The translations under genes and the position numbers were made by a program. Shown here piece after piece: positions 17,505 through 26,487 of a DNA stretch of 64,000 bases. The DNA comes from JAMXLO01 sp963749575. GTDB taxonomy: Bacteria > Pseudomonadota > Alphaproteobacteria > Acetobacterales > Acetobacteraceae. Position 1 is the first letter of the stretch; each line of letters begins with the position of its first letter. Location: assembly GCA_963749575.1 (NCBI GenBank), contig CAVVNM010000008.1, positions 372,001-436,000 on the forward strand, given 5' to 3'. Under the pieces are notes generated by a model. The model made no database searches and was not told where the DNA came from. It saw only the letters and a list, made by a program, of their open reading frames with translations.

Positions 17505-18367
17505 GTGCCGCCGCACGACCCGAGACGGCGACGCGCCACCCTGTCTTGCGCCAATTCCTGCGTCAGCGTGGCGGCGTGGCGGGCGGCCTGATCGTGTTGG
17601 TGGTTGCGGTGATCGCGATATTGGCATCGGACATCGCGCCGCATCGCTATAATGCGACCGACCTGCTCAATACCTGGGGCCCGCCCGATGCCGTGAACCT
17701 GCTCGGCACCGACAAGCTCGGGCGCGACATCGCCAGCCGGCTCATCGTCGGCGCGCGGGTATCGCTCACCGTCGCCGTATCGGTGGTCGCCATCACCCTC
17801 GTCATCGGCGTGGCCGCCGGCATGGTGGCTGGTTATTTCGGTGGACCTGCGGACACCCTCATCATGCGCGGCGTCGATATCGTGCTGGCCTTCCCCGAGG
17901 TGGTGCTGGCCATCCTGGTCGCCGCGACGCTCGGACCGGGGCTTTTGACGGTCATCATCGCGCTCTCGCTGGTGTGGTGGCCTGGCATCGCCCGGCTCAC
18001 CCGCTCGCTGGTGCTGGTCCAGAAGCAGGAACTCTATGTCGATGCGGCCATCGTCTGCGGCACGCCGGCGCACGAGATCCTGTGGCGTCACCTGCTGCCC
18101 AACATCGCCGCGCCTCTGCTGGTGCGCGCCTCGGTCGGCGTGGGCTTCATCATCATGGCTGAGGCGACGCTGAGCTTCCTTGGACTCGGTGTGCAGGAAC
18201 CCACGCCAAGCTGGGGCAGCATGATCCGCGATGGGCTGCCGGCGCTGCGCAGCGATCCGATGCTCGCGGTCTCGGGCAGTGTGGTGATCGGGCTGACGAT
18301 CATCGGCTTCAACCTGCTGGGCGACGGACTGCGCGACACGCTGGATCCACGCCTGCACGGCCGTTGA
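17501..18367 (+). CDS. ABC transporter permease, DppC/OppC-like
   Basis: A 288-residue partner permease of the DppC/OppC type. It has the cytoplasmic N-terminal tail and first helix, then NLLGTDKLGRDIASRLIVGARVSL (the family hallmark), and the EAA loop YVDAAIVCGTPAHEILWRHLLPN. The end (FNLLGDGLRDTLDPRL) is canonical. The ATG overlaps the DppB-like stop. Together the two permeases form the heterodimeric pore. Confidence 0.9.
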   Translation: MSAAARPETATRHPVLRQFLRQRGGVAGGLIVLVVAVIAILASDIAPHRYNATDLLNTWGPPDAVNLLGTDKLGRDIASRLIVGARVSLTVAVSVVAITLVIGVAAGMVAGYFGGPADTLIMRGVDIVLAFPEVVLAILVAATLGPGLLTVIIALSLVWWPGIARLTRSLVLVQKQELYVDAAIVCGTPAHEILWRHLLPNIAAPLLVRASVGVGFIIMAEATLSFLGLGVQEPTPSWGSMIRDGLPALRSDPMLAVSGSVVIGLTIIGFNLLGDGLRDTLDPRLHGR

Positions 18368-18369
18368 TC

Positions 18370-19359
18370 ATGGCGCCGCCGCTGCTCGAGATCGCCGGCC
18401 TCACCGTTGCCTTCCGCACCGAGGCCGGCCTGCGCGAGGTGCTGAGCGACGTCTCGCTGACGGTGCAGCCTGGCGAAATCGTCGGCATTGTCGGCGAAAG
18501 CGGCTCGGGCAAGTCGGTGACCGCGCTGGCGGTGATGCGTCTGCTCGGCGAGCAAGGCAGCGTGCGCGCGGGCCGCATCGCACTGGATGGGCGCGAACTC
18601 ACCACGCTCGATGCGACGGCGATGCGCGCGGTGCGCGGGCGCGACATCGCCATGATCTTCCAGGAGCCGATGACCAGCCTCAATCCGCTGCTGCGGGTAG
18701 GCTTCCAGATCGAGGAAACGTTGCGTGCCCATCGCGGTCTGGCCGGCCGCCATGCCAGGGCTCGCGGCGTCCGGCTGCTCGACGAGGTCGGCATCCCCGA
18801 GGCCGCTGCGCGGTACGACCTCTATCCGCATCTGCTCTCCGGCGGCATGCGCCAGCGCGTCATGATCGCCATTGCGATGGCGTGCGAACCCCGCCTGCTG
18901 ATCGCCGACGAGCCGACAACGGCGCTCGATGTCACGATCCAGGCGCAGATACTTGCGCTGATGCAGCGGCTGCGCGCCGAGCGCGGTTCGTCGATCCTGC
19001 TGATAACCCACGACATGGGCGTCATCGCACATAGCGCCGACGTGGTCGCGGTGATGTATGCCGGTCAGATCGTCGAGACGGCGCCGGTGCGGGACATCCT
19101 GACGCGCCCGGCGCATCCCTACACGAGCCTGCTGCTGGCCGGGGTGCCCAGCACGCGCCGGCGGCTGCGACGCTTGCCCGTGATTCCCGGACAACTGCCG
19201 CCTCCGGGCAGCATCACCACCGGCTGCCGATTTCTTCCGCGCTGCCCGATCGCGGTGGCACGCTGCGGCACCGATGCACCGACACTGAGGCAATCGGCCG
19301 CGAACCGCAGCGTCCGCTGCTGGCGCGCCGGCGAGGCTGTCGTGGCAGTGGACGGATGA
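18370..19359 (+). CDS. ABC transporter ATP-binding protein, DppD/OppD-like
   Basis: A 329-residue ATPase with Walker A (GESGSGKS), Q-loop (IFQEPMTSLNPL), signature (LLSGGMRQRVMIAIAMA), Walker B (LLIADEPTTALD) and H-loop (ITHDMGVIA). The oligopeptide-type C-terminal domain (HPYTSLLLAGVPS) has a four-cysteine cluster region (GCRFLPRCPIAVARCG) as in OppD/DppD. ATG 18370 is used; a TTG two codons earlier is possible. It overlaps the second ATPase by 4 nt. Confidence 0.9.
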   Translation: MAPPLLEIAGLTVAFRTEAGLREVLSDVSLTVQPGEIVGIVGESGSGKSVTALAVMRLLGEQGSVRAGRIALDGRELTTLDATAMRAVRGRDIAMIFQEPMTSLNPLLRVGFQIEETLRAHRGLAGRHARARGVRLLDEVGIPEAAARYDLYPHLLSGGMRQRVMIAIAMACEPRLLIADEPTTALDVTIQAQILALMQRLRAERGSSILLITHDMGVIAHSADVVAVMYAGQIVETAPVRDILTRPAHPYTSLLLAGVPSTRRRLRRLPVIPGQLPPPGSITTGCRFLPRCPIAVARCGTDAPTLRQSAANRSVRCWRAGEAVVAVDG

Positions 19360-20309
19360 GCCCGGCAATGAGCGCGCCGGCCATCGCGGTCGACGGAGTG
19401 GTGCGCGACTTCGCGCTGGGCCGCCGCAGTCTGCGCGCCGTCGATGGCGTGGACCTCGCAGTTGCCGGCGGCGAAACTCTGGGCATTGTTGGCGAGAGCG
19501 GTTGCGGCAAGAGCACGCTGGCGCGCATCATGCTCAAGCTGACGCCGCCGACGCGAGGTCGGATCCGGCTGCTCGGTGAGGACGTGACCGATCTGACGGA
19601 AGCGGCAATGCGTCCCCGCCGCCGTCATCTGCAGGCCGTGTTCCAGGATCCCGTAGGATCGCTCAATCCTCGCCTGACGGTGCGCGATATCGTCGCTGAA
19701 CCATTGCGGCGGCAGGCGATCGGTCGCGTCGCGTTGACCGACCGGATACGCGAAGTGCTCTCGCTGGTCGGCCTGCCGGCGCAGACGATGTCAAGCTATC
19801 CGCACGCCTTTTCCGGCGGGCAGCGCCAGCGGATCGCCATCGCCCGCGCCATCGCGGGCGATCCGCGGGTGCTCATCTGCGATGAGGCGACGTCGGCGCT
19901 GGACGTGTCGGTACAGGCGCAGATCCTCAACCTGCTGGCCGACCTGCAGGCACGGCTCGACCTTGCGCTGGTTTTCGTCTCGCACAATCTCGGTGCGGTG
20001 CGCCATGTCAGCCACCGCGTCGCGGTGATGTATCTCGGCCGGATCGTCGAGATTGGCCCGGAGACTGCGATCTTCGAGACGCCCGCGCATCCTTATACGC
20101 AAGCGCTGCTGGCGGCAGTGCCGGAGCCGACGCTGGATGCGCCGCCGGTGCCACTGCTCTCCGGCGAGGTCCCGAGTCCGCTGGACCGACCGGCCGGCTG
20201 CCATTTCCACCCACGCTGCCCGCGCGCCACGGCGCGTTGCGGCATCGAAGAGCCTGCGCTTACCTTGCTGGGCGGCGGGCATTCTGCAAGCTGTTTCCAT
20301 CCGGGGTAA
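19356..20309 (+). CDS. ABC transporter ATP-binding protein, DppF/OppF-like
   Basis: A 317-residue second ATPase of the peptide-type importer. It has Walker A (GESGCGKS), the Q-loop (VFQDPVGSLNPR), the signature (FSGGQRQRIAIARAIA), Walker B (LICDEATSALD), the H-loop (VSHNLGAVR) and the cysteine-bearing C-terminal domain (GCHFHPRCPRATARCG). Two ATPases with this domain together define a Dpp/Opp-type system. The hydrolase gene follows after 4 nt, so the downstream enzymes probably share the transcript. Confidence 0.9.
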   Translation: MSPAMSAPAIAVDGVVRDFALGRRSLRAVDGVDLAVAGGETLGIVGESGCGKSTLARIMLKLTPPTRGRIRLLGEDVTDLTEAAMRPRRRHLQAVFQDPVGSLNPRLTVRDIVAEPLRRQAIGRVALTDRIREVLSLVGLPAQTMSSYPHAFSGGQRQRIAIARAIAGDPRVLICDEATSALDVSVQAQILNLLADLQARLDLALVFVSHNLGAVRHVSHRVAVMYLGRIVEIGPETAIFETPAHPYTQALLAAVPEPTLDAPPVPLLSGEVPSPLDRPAGCHFHPRCPRATARCGIEEPALTLLGGGHSASCFHPG

Positions 20310-20313
20310 CGCC

Positions 20314-21408
20314 ATGGCGGCAATCGAACGCACCAATTATTACGCTCGTGCCGGCATGACCGATCGCGTCCTGGAGACACGCCGGCGGGCCTGCGCGGTG
20401 CGCCTGGCGATCGGCCTGCCGCCAGGCGAAATCCTGGTTCGGGGCGACGGCGGTGACGGAACCGAGGCCGACGTGACCTGGCAATGCGCCTTCGCCGACA
20501 TCGCTGCACAGCGTCGCGACCTTGACGCGCGCAGCGCCAGCCCTGCGTTCGAGGCAGTCCGCACCACCATGCGCGCGCTGATCGACCGTTTTGAGCGCCA
20601 AGTGTTCGAAACCGCGCCGCTGGGGCTGGCAAGCGGCATTCGCGACACGCCGATCGACGGGCATCCAATCGTGCCGCGCGAAATCGCCTTCAGCGGCGGC
20701 GCGCATCGGCTCACGGGCTGGCTGCACCTGCCACCCGGCAGCGGTCCGTTCCCTTGCCTGATCACCAACCATGGCAGCGGGATCGACAAGGCTACCGAGG
20801 ATGTGTCGCGACCCGGCACCGCTGCCTTGCTGATGTCCTGGGGCATCGCCTCGTTCCTGCCGCACCGGCACGGTTATGGTGGTTCGGAGGGACCGCCCTG
20901 GCGCGAGACGGTGTCCGCTCCATACGGCACCGAGAGCTACGACAATCAGCTTGCTGGCCGGCTCGATGCCGAGAGCGACGATGTGCTTGCGGCGCTGGAT
21001 GTCGTCGCCGCCCTGCCGGAGATCGACGCGCGGCATATCGGCGTAATGGGCTCATCGTTCGGCGGCACCACGAGTCTGCTGGCCGCCGGGAAGACTGACC
21101 GCTTCACCTGCGCGGTCGATTTCGCCGGCGCCGCCATGAACTGGGACCGTACCCCGGGCCTGCGCCATCGCATGACCGACGCGGCGTTGCGGCTCACCAT
21201 GCCGGTGTTCTTCATTCAGGCGGCCAACGACTACTCGATCCGCCCGACGATCGAAATCGCGGCGGCGCTGGAGGGCACCGGCAAGATCGTGCAGTCGCGG
21301 GTATATCCACCGTTCGGCATCAATGCGCATGAAGGCCATCTGCTGGAGAGCAGCGGGCCGGTGGTGTGGGGCGCTGATCTGCGCCGCTTCCTGGAGCGCC
21401 ATTTGTGA
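20314..21408 (+). CDS. alpha/beta hydrolase with N-terminal dimeric-barrel-like domain
   Basis: A 364-residue cytoplasmic protein in two parts. Residues 5-100 (RTNYYARAGMTDRVLETRRRACAVR...AFEAVRTTMRALIDRFE) look like a ferredoxin-like alpha/beta barrel (NIPSNAP/Dabb-like). Residues 120-364 form a dienelactone-hydrolase/X-Pro-peptidase-type alpha/beta hydrolase with nucleophile S248 (GSSFGG), probable acid D306 (AANDYS) and histidine in NAHEGH (339 or 342). The first part may have come from a separate partner protein. It lies inside the ABC operon and probably cleaves an ester or amide in the imported compound. The substrate is not recognisable. Confidence 0.75.
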   Translation: MAAIERTNYYARAGMTDRVLETRRRACAVRLAIGLPPGEILVRGDGGDGTEADVTWQCAFADIAAQRRDLDARSASPAFEAVRTTMRALIDRFERQVFETAPLGLASGIRDTPIDGHPIVPREIAFSGGAHRLTGWLHLPPGSGPFPCLITNHGSGIDKATEDVSRPGTAALLMSWGIASFLPHRHGYGGSEGPPWRETVSAPYGTESYDNQLAGRLDAESDDVLAALDVVAALPEIDARHIGVMGSSFGGTTSLLAAGKTDRFTCAVDFAGAAMNWDRTPGLRHRMTDAALRLTMPVFFIQAANDYSIRPTIEIAAALEGTGKIVQSRVYPPFGINAHEGHLLESSGPVVWGADLRRFLERHL

Positions 21409-21436
21409 CGGCACATCGGTTCGGCGAAGGCGCTGC

Positions 21437-22963
21437 ATGAGAGAGATGTTCGATGTGGTCGTGGTCGGCTTCGGCTATGCCGGCGGTGTCGCCGCGATCG
21501 CCGCGCATGATGCCGGCGCCCGGGTCCTGCTGATCGAGAAGCGCCCAGATCCTGGCGGCATCTCGGTTTGCAGCGCCGGCGGCGTGCGCTGCAGCGAGCG
21601 ACCGCGCGATGCACTTGCCTACCTTGTCGCCACCAACGGCGGAACGACGCCCGAACCTGTGCTGCGCGCGCTCGCCGACGGCATGGCGGAGTTGCCCGGG
21701 TTCATCGGCAGTCTCGCGGCGGCGGTCGGTGCCACCGCGTCGGTGCGGACCGCACCCGGCAACTATCCATTTCCCGGCTGCGACGCCTTCGGCTTCGTCA
21801 ACATCGACGCGGTTGCGGACTTCGCGCCGGAGACCGCGTTCCCTGCGGTTCGCGGCTCGCCCGCCGGGGCTCGGCTGTTCAAGGTCGTGCTCGATAATGT
21901 GCGCGGTCGCGATATCGCCGTCCGTCACGGCGTCGCCGCGGAGCGGCTGCTGATTGAGCGGGGGCGTGTGATCGGCATCCATGCGGCAGGCAGCGAGATC
22001 GGCACGGTCGGTGGCGTGGTGCTCGCGACCGGCGGCTTCGAAGGCGCGGCCGACCTGCAGCGACAGTTCTGGCCGATGACCCCGGTGCTGTCCGCCGCGG
22101 TGCGCAGCAACACCGGCGACGGAATGCGGATGGCGCAACAGGCCGGTGCGGCGCTGTGGCACCTCTGGCACTACCACGGCTCGTATGGGTTCCGGCACCC
22201 CGATCCCGGCTACCCGTTCGGTATCCGCCTGAAGCGGCTGCCTGACTGGTTGCCGGGCGAGCCGCCGCGAACGGACGTCACCATGAGCTGGATCCTGGTC
22301 GATCGCGCGGGACGTCGGTTCATGAACGAGTACGAGCCATACCTGCAGGATACCGGCCACCGGGCTCTGGATGGCTACGATTTTGCGTCGGGCAGCCGTC
22401 CCCGCATCCCGGCCGTGCTGATCGTCGATGCCGACGGGCACGCGCTGTACCCGCTCTCCGCACCGACCTGGCACGATCGCGAAGTCGCGGCGCGCTTCGG
22501 CGCGTTGACACCGCAGGATTTCGACGACGCGATCCTGCGGTCATTCGATACGGTGGCGGCGCTGGCCGTCGCGTTCGATTTGCATCCTGATATGCTCGCC
22601 GACACGATCGCTGAATGGAACCGGCTGGCATACTCCGGCGCGCCTGACCGGTTCGGCCGACCCAGCGCGGGCCGCACCCCGATCGTGCGTGCGCCGTTCC
22701 GTGCCGCCGGGGTGGTGCCGATCGTCTCCAATACCCAGGGTGGGCCGGCGCACGACGCTGAACAGCGTATTGTTGACGCCTTCGGCACGCCAATTCCGGG
22801 CCTGTACGAGGCCGGCGAGATCGGCAGCGTCTTTGGCCATATCTACCTGTCGGGCGGTAATCTTGCCGAATGCTTCGTCGGCGGCCGCATCGCCGGACGC
22901 AATGCCGCCGCCGCGGCGCTTTCCCAGGGAGGACCCGTATCATGCGCCTCGGCCACGACCTGA
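21437..22963 (+). CDS. FAD-dependent oxidoreductase (fumarate reductase/3-ketosteroid dehydrogenase-like)
   Basis: A 508-residue flavoprotein of the FAD_binding_2 family. It has the dinucleotide fold GFGYAGGVAA with LLIEKRPDPGG, a mid-protein VVLATGGFEG, and the C-terminal FAD segment LYEAGEIGSVFGHIYLSGGNLAECFVGGRIAGRNA. The heme domain of soluble fumarate reductases is absent. GGCGAAGG lies six bases before the ATG. It overlaps the next gene by 22 nt, so it belongs to the same operon. It probably dehydrogenates or reduces a C=C bond in the imported substrate. The exact substrate is unknown. Confidence 0.83.
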   Translation: MREMFDVVVVGFGYAGGVAAIAAHDAGARVLLIEKRPDPGGISVCSAGGVRCSERPRDALAYLVATNGGTTPEPVLRALADGMAELPGFIGSLAAAVGATASVRTAPGNYPFPGCDAFGFVNIDAVADFAPETAFPAVRGSPAGARLFKVVLDNVRGRDIAVRHGVAAERLLIERGRVIGIHAAGSEIGTVGGVVLATGGFEGAADLQRQFWPMTPVLSAAVRSNTGDGMRMAQQAGAALWHLWHYHGSYGFRHPDPGYPFGIRLKRLPDWLPGEPPRTDVTMSWILVDRAGRRFMNEYEPYLQDTGHRALDGYDFASGSRPRIPAVLIVDADGHALYPLSAPTWHDREVAARFGALTPQDFDDAILRSFDTVAALAVAFDLHPDMLADTIAEWNRLAYSGAPDRFGRPSAGRTPIVRAPFRAAGVVPIVSNTQGGPAHDAEQRIVDAFGTPIPGLYEAGEIGSVFGHIYLSGGNLAECFVGGRIAGRNAAAAALSQGGPVSCASATT

Positions 22964-24123
22964 ACGCCCGCAAGCCGTATCTCGTGCAGGATTTCGGCGA
23001 TGCCGAATATGACCGGCGGCTTGCCGCCGTGCAGGCCGGCATGGCGGACGCCGGCCTGGAGGCGTTGATCGTGTATTGCGGCCCGTCGAGCCATGCATCG
23101 GTGCGCTGGCTGACCAACTACCAGCCGGTCGGGGGCTCCGCGTTCGCCGTCGTCCGTGCCGACGGCGGCGTCACCGTGACCACCGATGGCGTGCTGCACG
23201 CCGAACCCATGCATTCAATGGCCTGGACCTGCCGGGTGGCCGACCTCCGGTGTGCGGCCGGCCCGGTCTACGGTGGCGCTGCCGACGAGGTCGCAACGCT
23301 CGCCGCGGATGCGATCGGTGGAGCCCGGCGCGTCGGACTGGGTGGAAGCTCCGCGCTTCCGCAGCGCCTGCACGCGGCGCTGGCGCACCGTCTGCCTGGA
23401 CTGACACCGGCCGACGGCGTGATGGCCGAGGCACGGATGATCAAGAGCCCGGAGGAGATCGCGGTGATGGCGGAGGCGGGCCGCATCGCCGACAGTGCCT
23501 TCGCGGCCGTGTTCGCGGCGCTGGCGCCCGGTATCGAGGAAACCGCGGTGGCCGCTGCCGCCGTTGACACCATGCTCCGCCGCGGCGCGATCGAGGCGTT
23601 TCGTACCTGCGTGGTCGGCGGCAGGCTGGCCGGCCTCAAGCATTCCTACCCACGCCGGCGCAAGCTCGAGCGAGGCGAGATGGTGTTCCTTGACCTTGGC
23701 GCCAGCTATACCGGCTACGTTTCCGATACCAGCCGTTGCTGCGTAGTGGGCGAACCGCCGCGCGGTGATGCCGCCGCCTTGCTGTCGATCGCCGATGATC
23801 TGTACGCCGCCGGCCTCACGGAGATGCGCCCGGGCCGCACCATCGATGACGTGGCGCAGGCACTGCTGCGCGTCGTGCGCGGCACCCGTTTCGAGAGCGA
23901 CTTTTTCCCGGGCGGCTTCGGGCACGGCGTCGGATTGGACCTGTTCGAGGCGCCGGGCGGACTGTTCGCCGGCTCTCGCGTCGTGCTCCGGCCAGGCATG
24001 ACGCTGGCGTACGAGCCGATGGTGGTGGTCGAAGGCCTCGGCACGGGCGTGGTCGAGGACACGGTCCTCATCACCGAAACCGGCTACCGCCTGCTCACCG
24101 ACGGCCCACGGCACCCATCGTGA
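22942..24123 (+). CDS. M24 family metallopeptidase (Xaa-Pro peptidase-like)
   Basis: A 393-residue pita-bread-fold enzyme with a creatinase-type N-terminal domain (residues 20-155). The five metal ligands are present: D251, D262, H328 (FGHGVGLD), E358 (LAYEPM) and E372 (VVEDTV). Members hydrolyse Xaa-Pro peptides, creatine or related amidino compounds, so a non-peptide substrate is possible. The ATG at 22942 has CAGGGAGGA upstream and overlaps the flavoprotein gene. It is the last gene of the import and catabolism operon, convergent with the crotonase gene. Confidence 0.87.
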   Translation: MRLGHDLNARKPYLVQDFGDAEYDRRLAAVQAGMADAGLEALIVYCGPSSHASVRWLTNYQPVGGSAFAVVRADGGVTVTTDGVLHAEPMHSMAWTCRVADLRCAAGPVYGGAADEVATLAADAIGGARRVGLGGSSALPQRLHAALAHRLPGLTPADGVMAEARMIKSPEEIAVMAEAGRIADSAFAAVFAALAPGIEETAVAAAAVDTMLRRGAIEAFRTCVVGGRLAGLKHSYPRRRKLERGEMVFLDLGASYTGYVSDTSRCCVVGEPPRGDAAALLSIADDLYAAGLTEMRPGRTIDDVAQALLRVVRGTRFESDFFPGGFGHGVGLDLFEAPGGLFAGSRVVLRPGMTLAYEPMVVVEGLGTGVVEDTVLITETGYRLLTDGPRHPS

Positions 24124-24147
24124 CCGGCAGCTTGTCCCGCTTTGCCA

Positions 24148-24915
24148 TCACGGCGGATCAATCCGCTCCATCAGCGCCAGGCCTTCCATCGCAAGCCCGT
24201 AACCCAGCAGATCCTGCATGCGCTTCTTGAGGTATTCCGTGAACATCAGCCGGGTATAGCGGAGCAGCAGGGTTGGCTTCCTGGTCAGGGCCTCGGCATG
24301 TTCCCAGGCGCGACCGAGAACCTTGTCGGGCGGCAGGATCTCAGCGACCAGACCAAGGTCTTTCGCCTCCTGGGCCGACAAGGTCTGACCGGTGAGCAGG
24401 AAGTAGCGGCCGCGGTTCAGGCCCAGCAGCAGCGGCATGACGATGTGCATGCCGTCGCCGGGGACGAGGCCGTTGGGGAAGTGTGCGGAGTCCTGGAACG
24501 CCGCCGTGTCCGCGGCGAGCACGATGTCCGACAGCAACGGAATTTCGCCGTGCCGCCAGGCCGGGCCGTTGATCGCGGCGATCACCGGCACCTCGATGTT
24601 CAGCAGGTTCATCAGCAGGGCGCGGCCTTCCCAGTGCACGCGGTCGAACGCGTTGGCGGTCAGGCCCGGGCCGATCGCGCTCTGCCCCGGGGCAGCACGG
24701 ACGCCGGACCATTCGTCGCCGGTGCCGGTCAGGATCACCACCCGATTGTCGCGGTCCCGCGCGACATCGGCGAAGGCGTCGGGCAGCTCGCCATGCGGAC
24801 CGAGCCCCCACCGCAGCGGACCGTTGTCGGTATGGAACCGCAGCTCCAGAATGCCGTTCTCACGGCGCATGTGGATGCACGAATATTTCGTCGCGTAGCT
24901 GTCGAACCGGCTCAC
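24148..24915 (-). CDS. enoyl-CoA hydratase/isomerase (crotonase) family protein
   Basis: A 255-residue crotonase-fold protein. The oxyanion-hole regions are recognisable (VVILTGTGDEWSG and INGPAWRHGEIPLLSDIVLAA). In the second catalytic stretch the usual F-x-x-PE-x-x-x-G pattern reads FQDSAHFPNGLVPGDG, with no glutamate, so ordinary hydratase chemistry is doubtful. A hydrolase, isomerase or non-CoA role is possible. GTG 24915 overlaps the amidohydrolase stop (GTGA). It is the last gene of the GMC operon. Confidence 0.8.
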   Translation of the reverse strand: MSRFDSYATKYSCIHMRRENGILELRFHTDNGPLRWGLGPHGELPDAFADVARDRDNRVVILTGTGDEWSGVRAAPGQSAIGPGLTANAFDRVHWEGRALLMNLLNIEVPVIAAINGPAWRHGEIPLLSDIVLAADTAAFQDSAHFPNGLVPGDGMHIVMPLLLGLNRGRYFLLTGQTLSAQEAKDLGLVAEILPPDKVLGRAWEHAEALTRKPTLLLRYTRLMFTEYLKKRMQDLLGYGLAMEGLALMERIDPP

Positions 24916-25985
24916 GGCACGGTCAACCGATATACCTTCGCCGCGGTGCCGCTGTAGAGCGCCTGCTTTTCGCTGGCCGACGCATTGGCGGTGATGCGCT
25001 TGAACGCGTTCCATAGCTCGGTGTAGCCGCACGACTGCTTGTCCGGCGGGAAATTGCTCTCGAACATGCAGCGATCGACACCGAACGCTTCGATGCAGGG
25101 CTCGACGTATTGCCGCCACGCCGCCGCGAGATCCTCGGACGAAGGCGGAACATCGCGCTCATGGAAGTCGAAGCCGACCGACACCATGCCGATGCCGCCA
25201 AGCTTGCAATAGACGTTCGGACATTTGGCGAGTTCGGCGATGTCCTTGCGCCAGCCGGCAATGATTTCCTGACGATGGCCGTTGTACGGTCCGACCCCGA
25301 GAATGCCGCCGACATGATTGAGGATGATGGTGGTGGCCGGAAAGGCACGCGCCAGATCGATCGCATCCGGTAGTTGCGGATGATACTGCCATGACTCGAA
25401 ACTGAGGCCGAGTGGCGCGAGCTGGGCGAAGCCCTCGCGGAATTTCGGATCGAGTACCAGATGCGGGGGAACCATGCGGGAGGCGTATTTGCCGACCGAT
25501 TCATTGCCGTCCCACGCGACGCCATGGCGGAGACCGCGCAGACGCCCGCCGGCGGCTGCGATCTCGGCTGCCAACAGTTCGCGCACGCGAGCGCCGACCG
25601 AGAGGTCGCCGCCGCCGACGATGCCCTCGGCGACGCGGCAGGGTCCATAGCCGCCGGAGCCGCTCATCGCGGCGATGCCGGTGACGAACTCGACCTCGCC
25701 GAGTGCGGCCATCTCGCGCGGGCCGTCCTTGCGGTACATCGCGCGGCATTCGAGAAACACGGTCGAGACGATGTTATGCCCACCGCCGATATCGGTCAGC
25801 AGTTCGGGCAACAGGTAGACGCCGCGATGCGGCATGTCCCAGAAGTGATGGTGTGGATCGATGATCGGCAGATCGGGCTCCAGCGCCGCTTCGGCGGGGC
25901 GCTTCGCCAGCCATGTCTTCAGCGCACCATCTTCGCGATAAACGCCGCCGCGGAATTCGCCTTTGGAGTCTCCGAACTGGGACAT
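24912..25985 (-). CDS. amidohydrolase 2 (metal-dependent TIM-barrel hydrolase)
   Basis: A 357-residue amidohydrolase-2 protein. The metal motif HHH in IIDPHHHFWD lies near residue 45, NHVGG follows mid-protein, and the C-terminal strand reads CMFESNFPPDK, typical of the branch acting on lactones or aromatic acids. ATG 25985 has GGAGG eight bases upstream; a longer ORF start lacks a site. It follows the subunit-3-like gene. A dehydrogenase that makes a lactone followed by a lactonase would be a sensible pairing, but this is inference. Confidence 0.85.
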   Translation of the reverse strand: MSQFGDSKGEFRGGVYREDGALKTWLAKRPAEAALEPDLPIIDPHHHFWDMPHRGVYLLPELLTDIGGGHNIVSTVFLECRAMYRKDGPREMAALGEVEFVTGIAAMSGSGGYGPCRVAEGIVGGGDLSVGARVRELLAAEIAAAGGRLRGLRHGVAWDGNESVGKYASRMVPPHLVLDPKFREGFAQLAPLGLSFESWQYHPQLPDAIDLARAFPATTIILNHVGGILGVGPYNGHRQEIIAGWRKDIAELAKCPNVYCKLGGIGMVSVGFDFHERDVPPSSEDLAAAWRQYVEPCIEAFGVDRCMFESNFPPDKQSCGYTELWNAFKRITANASASEKQALYSGTAAKVYRLTVP

Positions 25986-26024
25986 GCCTGCTGCCTCCGT
26001 TGGGGTTTTTGGGTGTCGCATCAA

Positions 26025-26480
26025 TCAGGGTGCATCGCGCCACATCTTCGGCCGCGACCGCACCGGGTCGAGCAGCGACCAATCGCCCTGCTCCAGCACG
26101 TGCCCCTGCGGGAACGGTGCCCGCGGCTCCAGCCCCAGCGAGTGCAGCACCCGATCGTCGCGATAATAGCATTGCAGGATCACCCGGGAGAGCGTTGCCC
26201 CGCTGGTGCCGCGGCGCGCCCGGAACGCAGCCACCGCCTGGTCCCGCCGCGCCGCGTCGAGCTCGGTGAGGTCGCCCCCGGCCAGCACTGCCAGCTCGCC
26301 CAGGGCCTCCCGCACCTGTCCCAGGTCCCTGCCCAGGGACTTCACGATGTCGCTGAAGATGATCGCATCGTCGCCACCCGGCACGCCGAATTCCGTGCTC
26401 GGCGGGATCATCATCCCCGCGATGCAGCGCAAGGCCCGGATTTCCGCCGCGGACAGGTTCGTTTCGTAATCGTTCTGCAT
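26025..26480 (-). CDS. gluconate 2-dehydrogenase subunit 3-like protein
   Basis: A 151-residue protein with the subunit-3 pattern: LSAAEIRALRCIAGMMIPPSTEFGVPGGDD, the helical middle, LSRVILQCYYRDDRVLHSLG, and PRAPFPQGHVLEQGDWSLLDPV at the C-terminus. Classical subunit 3 proteins carry a Tat signal and escort the GMC flavoprotein to the periplasm. This one has no signal peptide. It starts 8 nt after the GMC stop, which supports a complex with one or both GMC proteins. It may be a cytoplasmic variant. Confidence 0.78.
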   Translation of the reverse strand: MQNDYETNLSAAEIRALRCIAGMMIPPSTEFGVPGGDDAIIFSDIVKSLGRDLGQVREALGELAVLAGGDLTELDAARRDQAVAAFRARRGTSGATLSRVILQCYYRDDRVLHSLGLEPRAPFPQGHVLEQGDWSLLDPVRSRPKMWRDAP

Positions 26481-26487
26481 GTGTGCC

